Shown: positions 52,782-61,035 of the stretch, piece by piece
Position numbering within the stretch: position 1 is the stretch's first letter
Layout: each line of letters opens with the position of its first letter
Assembly (NCBI RefSeq): GCF_002895485.1
Contig: NZ_AZRK01000002.1
Span: forward strand, 231,780-294,403
DNA from: Petrotoga sp. 9PWA.NaAc.5.4
GTDB lineage: Bacteria; Thermotogota; Thermotogae; Petrotogales; Petrotogaceae
DNA: 62,624 nucleotides
Reading direction: 5' to 3'
The notes under the pieces: generated by a model
What the model was told of the DNA's origin: nothing
Database searches by the model: none
What the model saw: the letters and a program-made list of their open reading frames with translations, nothing else
Made by a program: the position numbers and the translations under genes

Positions 52782-54164
52782 ATGAAAAAAAAATTAATAT
52801 TATTAATTTTCATAATGAACACTATAATATACTTTGCAATAGATATTCAAAGCATAGTAAATTTATCAAAAAATCCCGCTACTTTAGATATCTCGTGGGA
52901 ATACTTTTTGAAATATATTCAAGAAAATCCTGAAGATGAAAAAATAACTTCTGTAGGGGAACTGATTTCGGCAAAATTATATTTTTACAATAAATATCGA
53001 AATTATAATTTTGTAAATTCCATTATTTCAGAAAATCTAAAGGATTTTTGTACCAATCTTGGAGTTTTGAGTTCGACTTTTAGAATACCTGCCGAAGATA
53101 CTAAAAAGATAGTTTTTATTTTCCCACAACTACCTAAGGTTATTGAAAATATAATTAATACAGGAGAGTTTTCAGATAATTCGTATAAATATCTTTACAA
53201 ATTAGAAGGGTTAAAAGACTATATAAACGTAAATAATTATGAAGTCTTCATTAAAAATGTTATTGAGAGTTCTATAAGGTCACCTGTATTTTTTGACGAA
53301 GATATGAAAGGATTTGTCGAGGCTTTTGTACCTAAGAATAATCTGTCTTTATTCGAACAGTTCATTTCTGAGTCAAGATACATGGTTTATGAAGAAAATT
53401 ATTTGGGAGTTTACAAACTTTTGACGTTTTTAAAAGATAATAATTCTTTAAATAGGTCAATAATTATATATAATGAATTAGATAGATATTTTTCCATAAA
53501 GCAGAAACTAACTGAATTAAATAACAGGGTTTATTTTGTTGAAAAGCAAGAATTATCTTCTTTCATTACAGATATTTATAAAGTCGGAGAAGAACTTAAA
53601 AATTTGACAATAGAAAAAGGGCTTCTTTTTAACTTGTATTATTCATTATTAAAAAGTTTGAATGTTAAATTAGAAAATATTGAAGAGAAAGTACCTGTAT
53701 ATAACAATTTTGAAACTTTGTCCAAAGGTTTTAGTGATCAAATAAATTCAGAGATATTAAAGTTGCAAATGAACATAGTTCAAGTAAACGATTTAGGAAT
53801 ATCTCAGAATACAAAAAATTTGGCATACGTTGCGAATGATAACGATAAAAATGTTGATGATAACAAAGAAGTAGGCATATTTTTTTACCTTTTTACATCA
53901 ATCTTTATTATCATTTTGTTTTTATTTATATATTTTGAAATGTTCCCTTCTTATTCAAAGATTAATTTCTTATGTAACGTAAGATTTGGAAAGTATGCGG
54001 TACATTTATCTGAAAAGTTAATATTAAAAAATCCAGAAGATTACAAAGCATTTTTAATTTTAGCTAAATCTTATGAAATTGCTGGAAATTATAATGCATC
54101 TGTAAATGCATACAAAACAGCTATGAATTTGAAAAGTAAATATGTAAAAGATTCAAATTTATAA
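52782..54164 (+). CDS. Unknown exported membrane protein with C-terminal TPR
   Basis: I do not recognise this 460-residue protein. It has an N-terminal signal sequence (MKKKLILLIFIMNTIIYFA) and about 345 residues of helical, mostly extracytoplasmic sequence. One strong transmembrane helix at about 365-385 is followed by a short tail with a single TPR-like unit (LKNPEDYKAFLILAKSYEIAGNYNASVNAY). The topology suggests a periplasmic sensor or assembly factor tethered to the membrane with a cytoplasmic TPR. It precedes tsaB by 37 bases on the same strand. Confidence 0.7.
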   Translation: MKKKLILLIFIMNTIIYFAIDIQSIVNLSKNPATLDISWEYFLKYIQENPEDEKITSVGELISAKLYFYNKYRNYNFVNSIISENLKDFCTNLGVLSSTFRIPAEDTKKIVFIFPQLPKVIENIINTGEFSDNSYKYLYKLEGLKDYINVNNYEVFIKNVIESSIRSPVFFDEDMKGFVEAFVPKNNLSLFEQFISESRYMVYEENYLGVYKLLTFLKDNNSLNRSIIIYNELDRYFSIKQKLTELNNRVYFVEKQELSSFITDIYKVGEELKNLTIEKGLLFNLYYSLLKSLNVKLENIEEKVPVYNNFETLSKGFSDQINSEILKLQMNIVQVNDLGISQNTKNLAYVANDNDKNVDDNKEVGIFFYLFTSIFIIILFLFIYFEMFPSYSKINFLCNVRFGKYAVHLSEKLILKNPEDYKAFLILAKSYEIAGNYNASVNAYKTAMNLKSKYVKDSNL

Positions 54165-54201
54165 GAATTAAATGGAATTGAGGTGGTTTTAACTGAATAC
54201 T

Positions 54202-54855
54202 TTGATCATATCAACTACTTTAAAAGATATTGTTGTGATTTTGCATAATAGCAAAAATGAAATTTATAAAAAATTTATAACTGGTAAAAATTCTGGGAAT
54301 TACTTACCAAAGGCTATACAAGAGATTTTAATAGAATCGGAAGTAAGTTTAAATGGGATAGAAAATTTTTGTATAGATATCGGACCAGGATCTTTTACAG
54401 GTATAAGAATTGCTATCTCTACCTTGCAAGGGATATTAATAAATTTTCCTAAAAAAGAAGTTTATACCTTTTTCTCTTCAGATGTTGTTAATCTATCAGC
54501 TCAAAAAAAATATGCAAATTATTTAAAAAATAAAAAAACGGCAGTTTTAAAAAGAGCGCGTGAGAATGCCGCATATATAAGTATATATCGAGGTATAAGA
54601 AGAATATTCGGACCTCAAATGGTATTTGAACAAAAATTCGAAGAATTGCTTAATAATTGTATATTATTGAACGAAGAGTCAAGTTATTTTAAAGAAAAAA
54701 ATTGCTTGAAAAACGATATATTATATACGAATATCGATGAACAAGCAATTATAAAGGTTGCTTTGGGAAACGGAAAAGTAAAAATTAAAAATCTTTCTCC
54801 ATTGTATCTTCAAAAACCTATAGCTGTTGAAAATTATGAAAAAAACAAACTTTGA
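54202..54855 (+). CDS. tsaB: tRNA threonylcarbamoyladenosine protein TsaB
   Basis: TsaB is the inactive ASKHA partner of TsaD in making t6A37 in tRNAs. The 217-residue protein has the hallmark GPGSFTGIRIAISTLQGI near residue 70 and the expected first strand. The first-strand aspartate of IDTS-type TsaB reads S (IISTT). The TTG at 54202 lies 15 bases from GAGGTGG. A CTG at 54193, in frame and 6 bases from that site, would give the more usual N-terminus and may be the real start. It converges on the hydrolase gene. Confidence 0.85.
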   Translation: MIISTTLKDIVVILHNSKNEIYKKFITGKNSGNYLPKAIQEILIESEVSLNGIENFCIDIGPGSFTGIRIAISTLQGILINFPKKEVYTFFSSDVVNLSAQKKYANYLKNKKTAVLKRARENAAYISIYRGIRRIFGPQMVFEQKFEELLNNCILLNEESSYFKEKNCLKNDILYTNIDEQAIIKVALGNGKVKIKNLSPLYLQKPIAVENYEKNKL

Positions 54856-54875
54856 AAAATTAATCGAGTTTTTTG

Positions 54876-55661
54876 TTAAGAGAAAAATCCTTCGACTAAC
54901 ATACAAAATTCATCAAATTTTTCAAAAAATAAAGCGTGTCCGGTTTCTTCTACGTTTACCAGTAAAGAATTTTTAACTTTATTGTGCATCTCTATGATAT
55001 GATTTTTAGGAGTGATTATATCCTCTTCTCCCGATATGAAAAGTGTTGTGGCTTTTATATATTTTAATTCGTTTCTTATATCAAAAGTTTCATTTGAAGA
55101 TGCCAATCTAATAAAGCCATCAAACCAGTCTTTAGTAAGTGTTTTTTTAAAAATTTCACGCCTATTCATAAGCCAACTGTAATTACTGTTATAAAAAGTT
55201 CGAGAGTAAATATAAGGAAGAGAAATATCAAAAAATTTTTCTCCGTCATAAAGGGTTGCAGCAACTTTCCATGCCTGTCCTATAGATTTAAGATAGTTGT
55301 CCACATGATCGGTTGCGTTAGATAAAACCATTTTATCAACTAAGTTAGGAAATTTTAAAACAAATAATTCAGCAATTTGAGCTCCGTAAGATACGCCCAT
55401 AAGATTGACTTTTTTTAGTTCTAAATGATCTATCAATTTTTTTAAATCATCTACATGGACATCTATTGTATAAGGTTTATCCGTGATTCTCGAGGATTTC
55501 CCTTGATCACGTGTATCATAAGTTATAATTTGAAATTTTTTCTCCCATCTTTGGATATGCTCTTTCCAACTGGCTGTGCTCATCATGATACCATTTAATA
55601 TTATTACAGGTTCTCCCGTTCCATGAATTTCGTAATAAAGTCCAGGTTCATTCAAATACAT
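54876..55661 (-). CDS. Alpha/beta hydrolase
   Basis: The 261-residue protein is a complete alpha/beta hydrolase: the nucleophile S91 in GVSYGAQ, an aspartate in ISGEEDIITP and the histidine in EETGHALFFE. The HG oxyanion motif is replaced by NG in LNGIMMST. It could be an esterase, lactonase or C-C hydrolase. It lies 15 bases after the double TetR gene and so belongs to the same unit as the ABC importer, which itself carries a second hydrolase domain. Confidence 0.87.
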   Translation of the reverse strand: MYLNEPGLYYEIHGTGEPVIILNGIMMSTASWKEHIQRWEKKFQIITYDTRDQGKSSRITDKPYTIDVHVDDLKKLIDHLELKKVNLMGVSYGAQIAELFVLKFPNLVDKMVLSNATDHVDNYLKSIGQAWKVAATLYDGEKFFDISLPYIYSRTFYNSNYSWLMNRREIFKKTLTKDWFDGFIRLASSNETFDIRNELKYIKATTLFISGEEDIITPKNHIIEMHNKVKNSLLVNVEETGHALFFEKFDEFCMLVEGFFS

Positions 55662-55676
55662 TTTAAAACCTCCTAT

Positions 55677-56807
55677 TTATATCGATATTCCGTTATTAAG
55701 ATAATGAGAAAGTTCTTTAAGTATTGTTTTTTCATTATTCATCCTCTTTAGAAATATTTTTTCTATACCTGTATAATGACTTATTCCCATTAAGCTATTT
55801 GCTACCAATTTCTTATCTCTTAATTTTACGTTTTTAAGGTTATTTATATATCCTCGTTCAAAAGCATTGTAATATTCATTCGCGGTTTTTCGTATTACAA
55901 ATTCGGATTCTCTAACTATTTCATAAAACTCTGAGTTTTCTTCAAAGTACTTTAAAAATAAATAGATTCCTCTTATTTCATTTTCTGCTCTGTTAAGATC
56001 CTTGTTTAAATTAATGGATAAAAATCTTCTTGTCCGCTTTCCTATAAGTTCGACAATTTCCGATAAAAAAGTTTCTTTACTATTAAAATAAATATAAAAA
56101 GTGCCTACTGAATATCCCGCATTCTTTGAAATATCGTGAATATCTGTTTTGTGAAAACCTTTCTCTCCAAATAATTTAATTCCAGAGTTAATAAGTTTCG
56201 ATTTCGTTGAATCATCATCATAAAATTCTGGATAAACGATATTTTTATTATCAAAAATTGAGTTGAAATCTTTAATATCTTCTTCAAATATGCCTTCTAC
56301 AATAAGTTTTTTTAAATCTTCCTTGTTATATGCCAAACTATTAAATATATATCTTATAGTTACAAATCTCACTATTCCCGATACAAACAGTTGCTCTGCT
56401 TGAGTTGTTTCTCTTTTAAAAACATTAGATATTCCCATTGCGTATAAGTCTCTAAGGTGATGTTCATATTTAGGGAAACGATATTGTCCTTCTCTATATA
56501 TTAAGATATCTTTTTTGTAATCTCCAACACCTGTGCTTACAACTATATTTAAAAACTTATCTAACCTCTCGTCAAAAGTTCTACCTGTAATTGAAGAAAA
56601 GCTTTTTTCATAGTATGTAACTATTTCATTCAATAATTTTAGGAAAAGTTCTTTTTTATTCTTAAAATATCTATAAAAAATTCCATTGGACAAGCCAGCA
56701 TTCCTACAAATTTCGGCGACAGAGACAGTTTCGTACCATTTTGTTGAAAATAAATTTCTTGCTGATTCAATAAGTTTAAAATAAGATTTAGGTTTTGTAA
56801 TGTACAT
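55677..56807 (-). CDS. Tandem (double-headed) TetR-family regulator
   Basis: The 376-residue protein contains two TetR N-terminal DNA-binding domains in one chain. The first is at about residues 10-57 (VSVAEICRNAGLSNGIFYRYFKNKKELF) and the second at about 201-248 (IHDISKNAGYSVGTFYIYFNSKETFL). Each is followed by a helical ligand-type domain. TetR proteins normally have one HTH and dimerise, so this chain could act as an intramolecular pseudo-dimer or bridge two sites. ATG 56807 follows AAGGGGC; an open frame extends 40 codons upstream without a ribosome binding site. It sits between the importer and a hydrolase gene and likely regulates them. Confidence 0.85.
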   Translation of the reverse strand: MYITKPKSYFKLIESARNLFSTKWYETVSVAEICRNAGLSNGIFYRYFKNKKELFLKLLNEIVTYYEKSFSSITGRTFDERLDKFLNIVVSTGVGDYKKDILIYREGQYRFPKYEHHLRDLYAMGISNVFKRETTQAEQLFVSGIVRFVTIRYIFNSLAYNKEDLKKLIVEGIFEEDIKDFNSIFDNKNIVYPEFYDDDSTKSKLINSGIKLFGEKGFHKTDIHDISKNAGYSVGTFYIYFNSKETFLSEIVELIGKRTRRFLSINLNKDLNRAENEIRGIYLFLKYFEENSEFYEIVRESEFVIRKTANEYYNAFERGYINNLKNVKLRDKKLVANSLMGISHYTGIEKIFLKRMNNEKTILKELSHYLNNGISI

Positions 56808-56913
56808 AGTATGCCCCTTTATAGTTTTAGTGAATATACTGAAATATATGATACCACTAAAAGATAGATAAAAAGATAGATAAATTTTAAAGATACTGAT
56901 AATTAACAATTCA

Positions 56914-58623
56914 TTAATTATGAACAAATTCCAAAAAAATTTTTATAAATAATTGGGGATCTTCAACTATTATGGAATGTCCAACATGGGAGAATATTTT
57001 TAATTCACCTTTCACAGATTCAACAACATTTAATGCCATGCTTTTAGTTACCAAAATATCTTTTTTTCCAAGGATAAACAAAGTCTTACCTTTAAAATTT
57101 TTCGCTATCTCTTCATAATTATAATTTTCTAAAGCTCTTGCATTCTCTGTAAAACATTTTGGATTCATTAAAAGTCCATCGTTAGTTATTTGATTTAAAA
57201 ATTTTCTATCTTTTGAAGCGGGCATCATCGCTCTTAAAGAATTTTTTAATAGAGTTCTATTACGTTTTAATAAGTTTAACGCATAATAATTTTCTTCTGG
57301 AGTTTTCAGACCTTTCAAAGAAGGAGAATCTATTAAAATTAGTCTATTAACTTTTTCAGGATATCTGAAAGCTAAAGACATTGCTACTGCTCCACCTAAT
57401 GAATGACCTACTATAATGACGTTATTTAAATTTAATTTCTCTAAAAATAGATTCATGTAATCTGCGTAAATATCTATGTTAGCATTTTCTAACCATTCTG
57501 AAAATCCAAAGTTTGGTAAATCTGGTGTATAAATTTTAAAACCAGGAATATTCTTCACTTTTTCAAACCATCGATGAGAAGCGTAATTACCATGTATCAT
57601 TAAAACTGGGGTTCCTTTCCCGTTTACTTCATAATATATTTTTTTACCGTTTATATCAGCAAATTGTCCATTTTTTCTTCTCTTTCTCCACATTTTTTTA
57701 ATTAACCATACAATGGGTACTTCAAAGTAATTTAGATACAAAATATTTAATCCAAATGAAAGTCCGCGTGGGAAAAATAAAACAAACACTATTAGCAAAC
57801 TACCCACTATTATCGTCATGGGGAAATTTATTCTTGAAAACAAAAAAGGCATGCCGGTAATTATAATTGATCCGATCAAACCTCCATTAAGTGTTGCAAA
57901 GCCTCCAATAACAACCATTGCTAATAAATTTAAAGAAACATTTAAGCCAAAATCTGCTGGTGCTATATATCCTATTGTATGAGCATATAAAAATCCAGCA
58001 ATTCCTCCATATATAGCACTAATAATAAAAGCTTGTAATTTTACTTTAGGGATATTGACTCCAAAAGCACTTGCGGCTGTTTCACTATCTCTTACCATAT
58101 TATATTTCTTGCCAACAGGTGATTTTGTTATTATACTTGTAATATATACAAGTAAACAATAAATTATTAAGTTAATAAAAAACTTTCCAAATTCTGAATC
58201 AATTATTGGAGGAATATTTCTCATGCCAGTTCTTCCTCCAAGAATGGATAATGAAGCAATTATTTCTTGTATAGCTATACCAAATGCCATAGTTGCGATA
58301 GCTAAATAAAACCCTTTCAACCTTAAGGAAGGTAAAGCGATAATCATTCCAAAAATTGCAGAAAGTACCATGGCTAAGATAAAGTTTAATAATATTGGTA
58401 TATTAAAGTTTGATGTTAAAAAAGCTGAAGTATAAGCACCTATAGCCATAAAAGCAGCATGACCTATGGATATTTGACCGGTATACCCGAAGATCACGTT
58501 CAATCCCAAAGCTGCAATAGCCATAATTATAATATTAGAAAATACTAAAAGCATAAAAGACTGAGGCATAAAGATTAATCCTAAAATTATTCCGATTATT
58601 AATGTATAAATTGCAGTTTTCAT
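56914..58623 (-). CDS. LivM-type ABC permease fused to an alpha/beta hydrolase
   Basis: The 569-residue protein is a natural fusion. Residues 1-300 are a LivM-type permease with about nine transmembrane segments and GFYLAIATMAFGIAIQEI plus GGIAGFLYAHTIGYIAPADFG motifs. After a basic linker (WRKRRKN near 310-317), residues 320-569 form a full alpha/beta hydrolase with HGN near 344, nucleophile S408 in VGHSLGGA, D522 and H549. By the positive-inside rule the linker is cytoplasmic, so the hydrolase would face the cytosol. The frame is unbroken and the permease starts 3 bases after livH. I know of no described example of this fusion. Confidence 0.88.
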   Translation of the reverse strand: MKTAIYTLIIGIILGLIFMPQSFMLLVFSNIIIMAIAALGLNVIFGYTGQISIGHAAFMAIGAYTSAFLTSNFNIPILLNFILAMVLSAIFGMIIALPSLRLKGFYLAIATMAFGIAIQEIIASLSILGGRTGMRNIPPIIDSEFGKFFINLIIYCLLVYITSIITKSPVGKKYNMVRDSETAASAFGVNIPKVKLQAFIISAIYGGIAGFLYAHTIGYIAPADFGLNVSLNLLAMVVIGGFATLNGGLIGSIIITGMPFLFSRINFPMTIIVGSLLIVFVLFFPRGLSFGLNILYLNYFEVPIVWLIKKMWRKRRKNGQFADINGKKIYYEVNGKGTPVLMIHGNYASHRWFEKVKNIPGFKIYTPDLPNFGFSEWLENANIDIYADYMNLFLEKLNLNNVIIVGHSLGGAVAMSLAFRYPEKVNRLILIDSPSLKGLKTPEENYYALNLLKRNRTLLKNSLRAMMPASKDRKFLNQITNDGLLMNPKCFTENARALENYNYEEIAKNFKGKTLFILGKKDILVTKSMALNVVESVKGELKIFSHVGHSIIVEDPQLFIKIFLEFVHN

Positions 58624-58625
58624 TC

Positions 58626-59507
58626 TTACACTCTCCCCTTATCTTCGCTGCCAAAAATTCCTGAAGGTTTAACTATTAAAACTACTATTATTAGAATTAG
58701 TATAAGAGATAACTGATAATCAGGAGAAATATAAACACCAACAAGCTTTTCAATTATTCCTAATAAGAGCCCACCAATTATGGCTCCAAATAAACTTGAG
58801 AATCCTCCAAGAACACCTGCAGTTACTCCATATAATTGCATATTTATCATCATATTTGGATGAATATAAGTTTTAGGGGCCGCTAAAAGGCCTACTAAAC
58901 TTACGGTAGCTATTCCTATTCCCCAAACTATTGCATCCACTTTGTTTATATCAACACCAGTTGTTAAAGATCCTACTTCATCTTGCGATCGAGCTCTGAT
59001 AGCAATGCCTAATTTTGTATATTTCAAGAAAATGGCTAAAAATAGCATTATTGAAATTGCAATAATAGTTATAAATATATCGTTTTTTGGAAGTACTATA
59101 ATTCCGTTTTCAAAAAAGAAAATAAAAGGTGTTCCTGATGCAATTTCTGGAAAGGTAAAATAATCAGTTCCCCAAATAAGCATTACAAGGCCTTCAATTA
59201 CCATTAAAAGTCCTAAAGTAACCATTAACATGGCACCGTGAGATAATTGTTTTAAAGGTCTCATAAGAAATCTTTCTATGGCTAATCCTACAAAAAAACC
59301 ACAAATTACACCTATTATTAAAGATAAAATGAAATTGTTAGTAGTTAAATAAAAAGTCAAGCCAATGTAGGTACCAAGCATACCAGAATTACCATGAGCA
59401 AAGTTTAAAACACCGACGGTTCTAAAAATCAATACGATGCCAAACGCTGTAAGACCATATAGTGCACCCTGAGGAATGCCTGAAATAATACTTTGTAGTA
59501 TTTGCAA
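58626..59507 (-). CDS. livH: Branched-chain amino acid-type ABC permease LivH
   Basis: The 293-residue permease has LivH features: GIPQGALYGLTAFGIVLIFRTVGVLNFAHG at the N-terminus and LPLKQLSHGAMLMVTLGL-like and LGGFSSLFGAIIGGLLLGI segments. The TTG at 59507 is chosen because AAGGAGG lies just upstream; an in-frame GTG at 59525 would sit before that site and overlap livF. It pairs with the LivM fusion protein. Confidence 0.92.
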   Translation of the reverse strand: MQILQSIISGIPQGALYGLTAFGIVLIFRTVGVLNFAHGNSGMLGTYIGLTFYLTTNNFILSLIIGVICGFFVGLAIERFLMRPLKQLSHGAMLMVTLGLLMVIEGLVMLIWGTDYFTFPEIASGTPFIFFFENGIIVLPKNDIFITIIAISIMLFLAIFLKYTKLGIAIRARSQDEVGSLTTGVDINKVDAIVWGIGIATVSLVGLLAAPKTYIHPNMMINMQLYGVTAGVLGGFSSLFGAIIGGLLLGIIEKLVGVYISPDYQLSLILILIIVVLIVKPSGIFGSEDKGRV

Positions 59508-59521
59508 CTTAATCCTCCTTT

Positions 59522-60214
59522 TCACATACCCAAATAGGCTTTTTTCACTTTTTCGTCTTTTAACATCTCTTTTGCATTGCCTTCATGGGCAATTTTACCA
59601 TTTTCAAGAATATAAGCTCTGTCACTTATTTTTAAAGATTTCATAGCATTTTGCTCTACTAATAATATCGGAATACCGTTTTCTTTTAAAGTTAATAACA
59701 CTTTATAAATCTGATCTATAATTATTGGTGCTAATCCTAAAGAAGGCTCATCTAACATAAGAATCTCCGGATCTGCCATTAAAGCTCTTCCAACAGCTAA
59801 CATTTGTTGTTCACCACCCGAAAGAGAGCCTGCTTTTTGTTTAATTCTCTCTTTTAGAATAGGGAAAAGTTCAAATACTAACTGAGAATTTTTATCATAA
59901 TTTCCCCTTATATAAGATCCCATTTTCAAATTTTCTTCCACAGTAAGTCCAGGAAAAATACGTCTGTTTTCGGGACAAAGAATCATGCCTTTTTTTACTT
60001 TGTAAACAGGATTTTTATTAGTGACATTTTCATCATTAAAAACAATTCTTCCTTTTGATTTGACTATTCCTAAAATTCCAAATAAAGTTGAAGTTTTACC
60101 AGCACCATTGGAACCTAAAATTGAAACTATTTCGCCTTTATTTACGTTAAAGGAAATTCCTTTAACTGCTTTAACATGTCCGTAGTTGACTTCAAGATTT
60201 TCAATTTCAAGCAT
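59522..60214 (-). CDS. livF: ABC transporter ATPase LivF
   Basis: The 230-residue ATPase has Walker A GSNGAGKTST, signature LSGGEQQ and Walker B ILMLDEPSLGLAPI. Length and motifs fit LivF. It overlaps the end of livG by 8 bases and precedes livH by 14. Confidence 0.95.
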   Translation of the reverse strand: MLEIENLEVNYGHVKAVKGISFNVNKGEIVSILGSNGAGKTSTLFGILGIVKSKGRIVFNDENVTNKNPVYKVKKGMILCPENRRIFPGLTVEENLKMGSYIRGNYDKNSQLVFELFPILKERIKQKAGSLSGGEQQMLAVGRALMADPEILMLDEPSLGLAPIIIDQIYKVLLTLKENGIPILLVEQNAMKSLKISDRAYILENGKIAHEGNAKEMLKDEKVKKAYLGM

Positions 60215-60962
60215 TTTCTTCTTCCCCCAAATATACTTTTATTACTTCTTCATTTTTTGAGATTTCTTTTGGAACACCCTCTGCGATTTTTTTACCAAAA
60301 TTCATAACGGTTATAATATTCGAAACATTCATCACAACATTCATATCATGTTCAACTAACAATATTGTTTTGCCTCTTTCGTTAACCATTTTTATGATAT
60401 CTTTTATTTCTTCAGTTTCATAATTGTTTAATCCTGCGGCGGGTTCATCTAATAATAACAATTCTGGATCAGAAGCTATAGCGCGAGCCAATTCGACTCT
60501 TTTAAGTATTCCGTAAGGAAGTTGTGCCGGGAATGAGGCTAACCGATTTTTTATTTCAAAAATTTCCGCTATTTCTAATACCCGCTCCCTTGCTTCCTCT
60601 TCATAATTCTTGCTAAACTTCGAAAGTATAGAAAATATAGATTTATTATATAGATAGATTATTCCAGAATAAATGTTATCAAAAACGTTCATTGCTTGAA
60701 ACAATTGTAAGTTCTGAAAAGTTCTAGATATACCTTTATAAATAACATCGTTTGTTTTCAAATTCAAAAGATTTTCACCCTTGAATTCAATCTTCCCATT
60801 CTGAGGTTCAACAATTCTTGTTATCGTGTTAAACAAAGTTGTCTTTCCAGCACCGTTAGGCCCTATCAAAGCATGAATTTCTCCTTTTTTAACTTGCATA
60901 GAAAAATCATTAACGGCTTTTAATCCACCAAAAGAAACAGTAACGTTGTTTATCTCGAGCAT
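60207..60962 (-). CDS. livG: ABC transporter ATPase LivG
   Basis: The 251-residue ATPase has Walker A GPNGAGKTTL, the LivG-typical GISRTFQNLQLF segment, a signature region reading LPYGILKRVE where LSYGQQR/LPYGQQR is usual, and Walker B LLLLDEPAAGLN. The changed signature (GIL for GQQ) is notable but ATPase function seems likely. ATG 60962 follows GAGAGGTGA; the frame is open 8 codons upstream without a site. Confidence 0.93.
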   Translation of the reverse strand: MLEINNVTVSFGGLKAVNDFSMQVKKGEIHALIGPNGAGKTTLFNTITRIVEPQNGKIEFKGENLLNLKTNDVIYKGISRTFQNLQLFQAMNVFDNIYSGIIYLYNKSIFSILSKFSKNYEEEARERVLEIAEIFEIKNRLASFPAQLPYGILKRVELARAIASDPELLLLDEPAAGLNNYETEEIKDIIKMVNERGKTILLVEHDMNVVMNVSNIITVMNFGKKIAEGVPKEISKNEEVIKVYLGEEENA

Positions 60963-61035
60963 AAATTCACCTCTCAATACTTTCAATGCATTTTAATAAA
61001 CAGGGGAGGATTTATCCTCCCCACATTTTAAAGTT

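Noticed and set aside
56914-58623. The LivM-hydrolase fusion as a frameshift artefact
   Set aside because: Both domains are complete, the linker is in frame without rare or odd sequence, and no ribosome binding site or start codon with proper spacing is evident at the hydrolase boundary. Resequencing would settle it.
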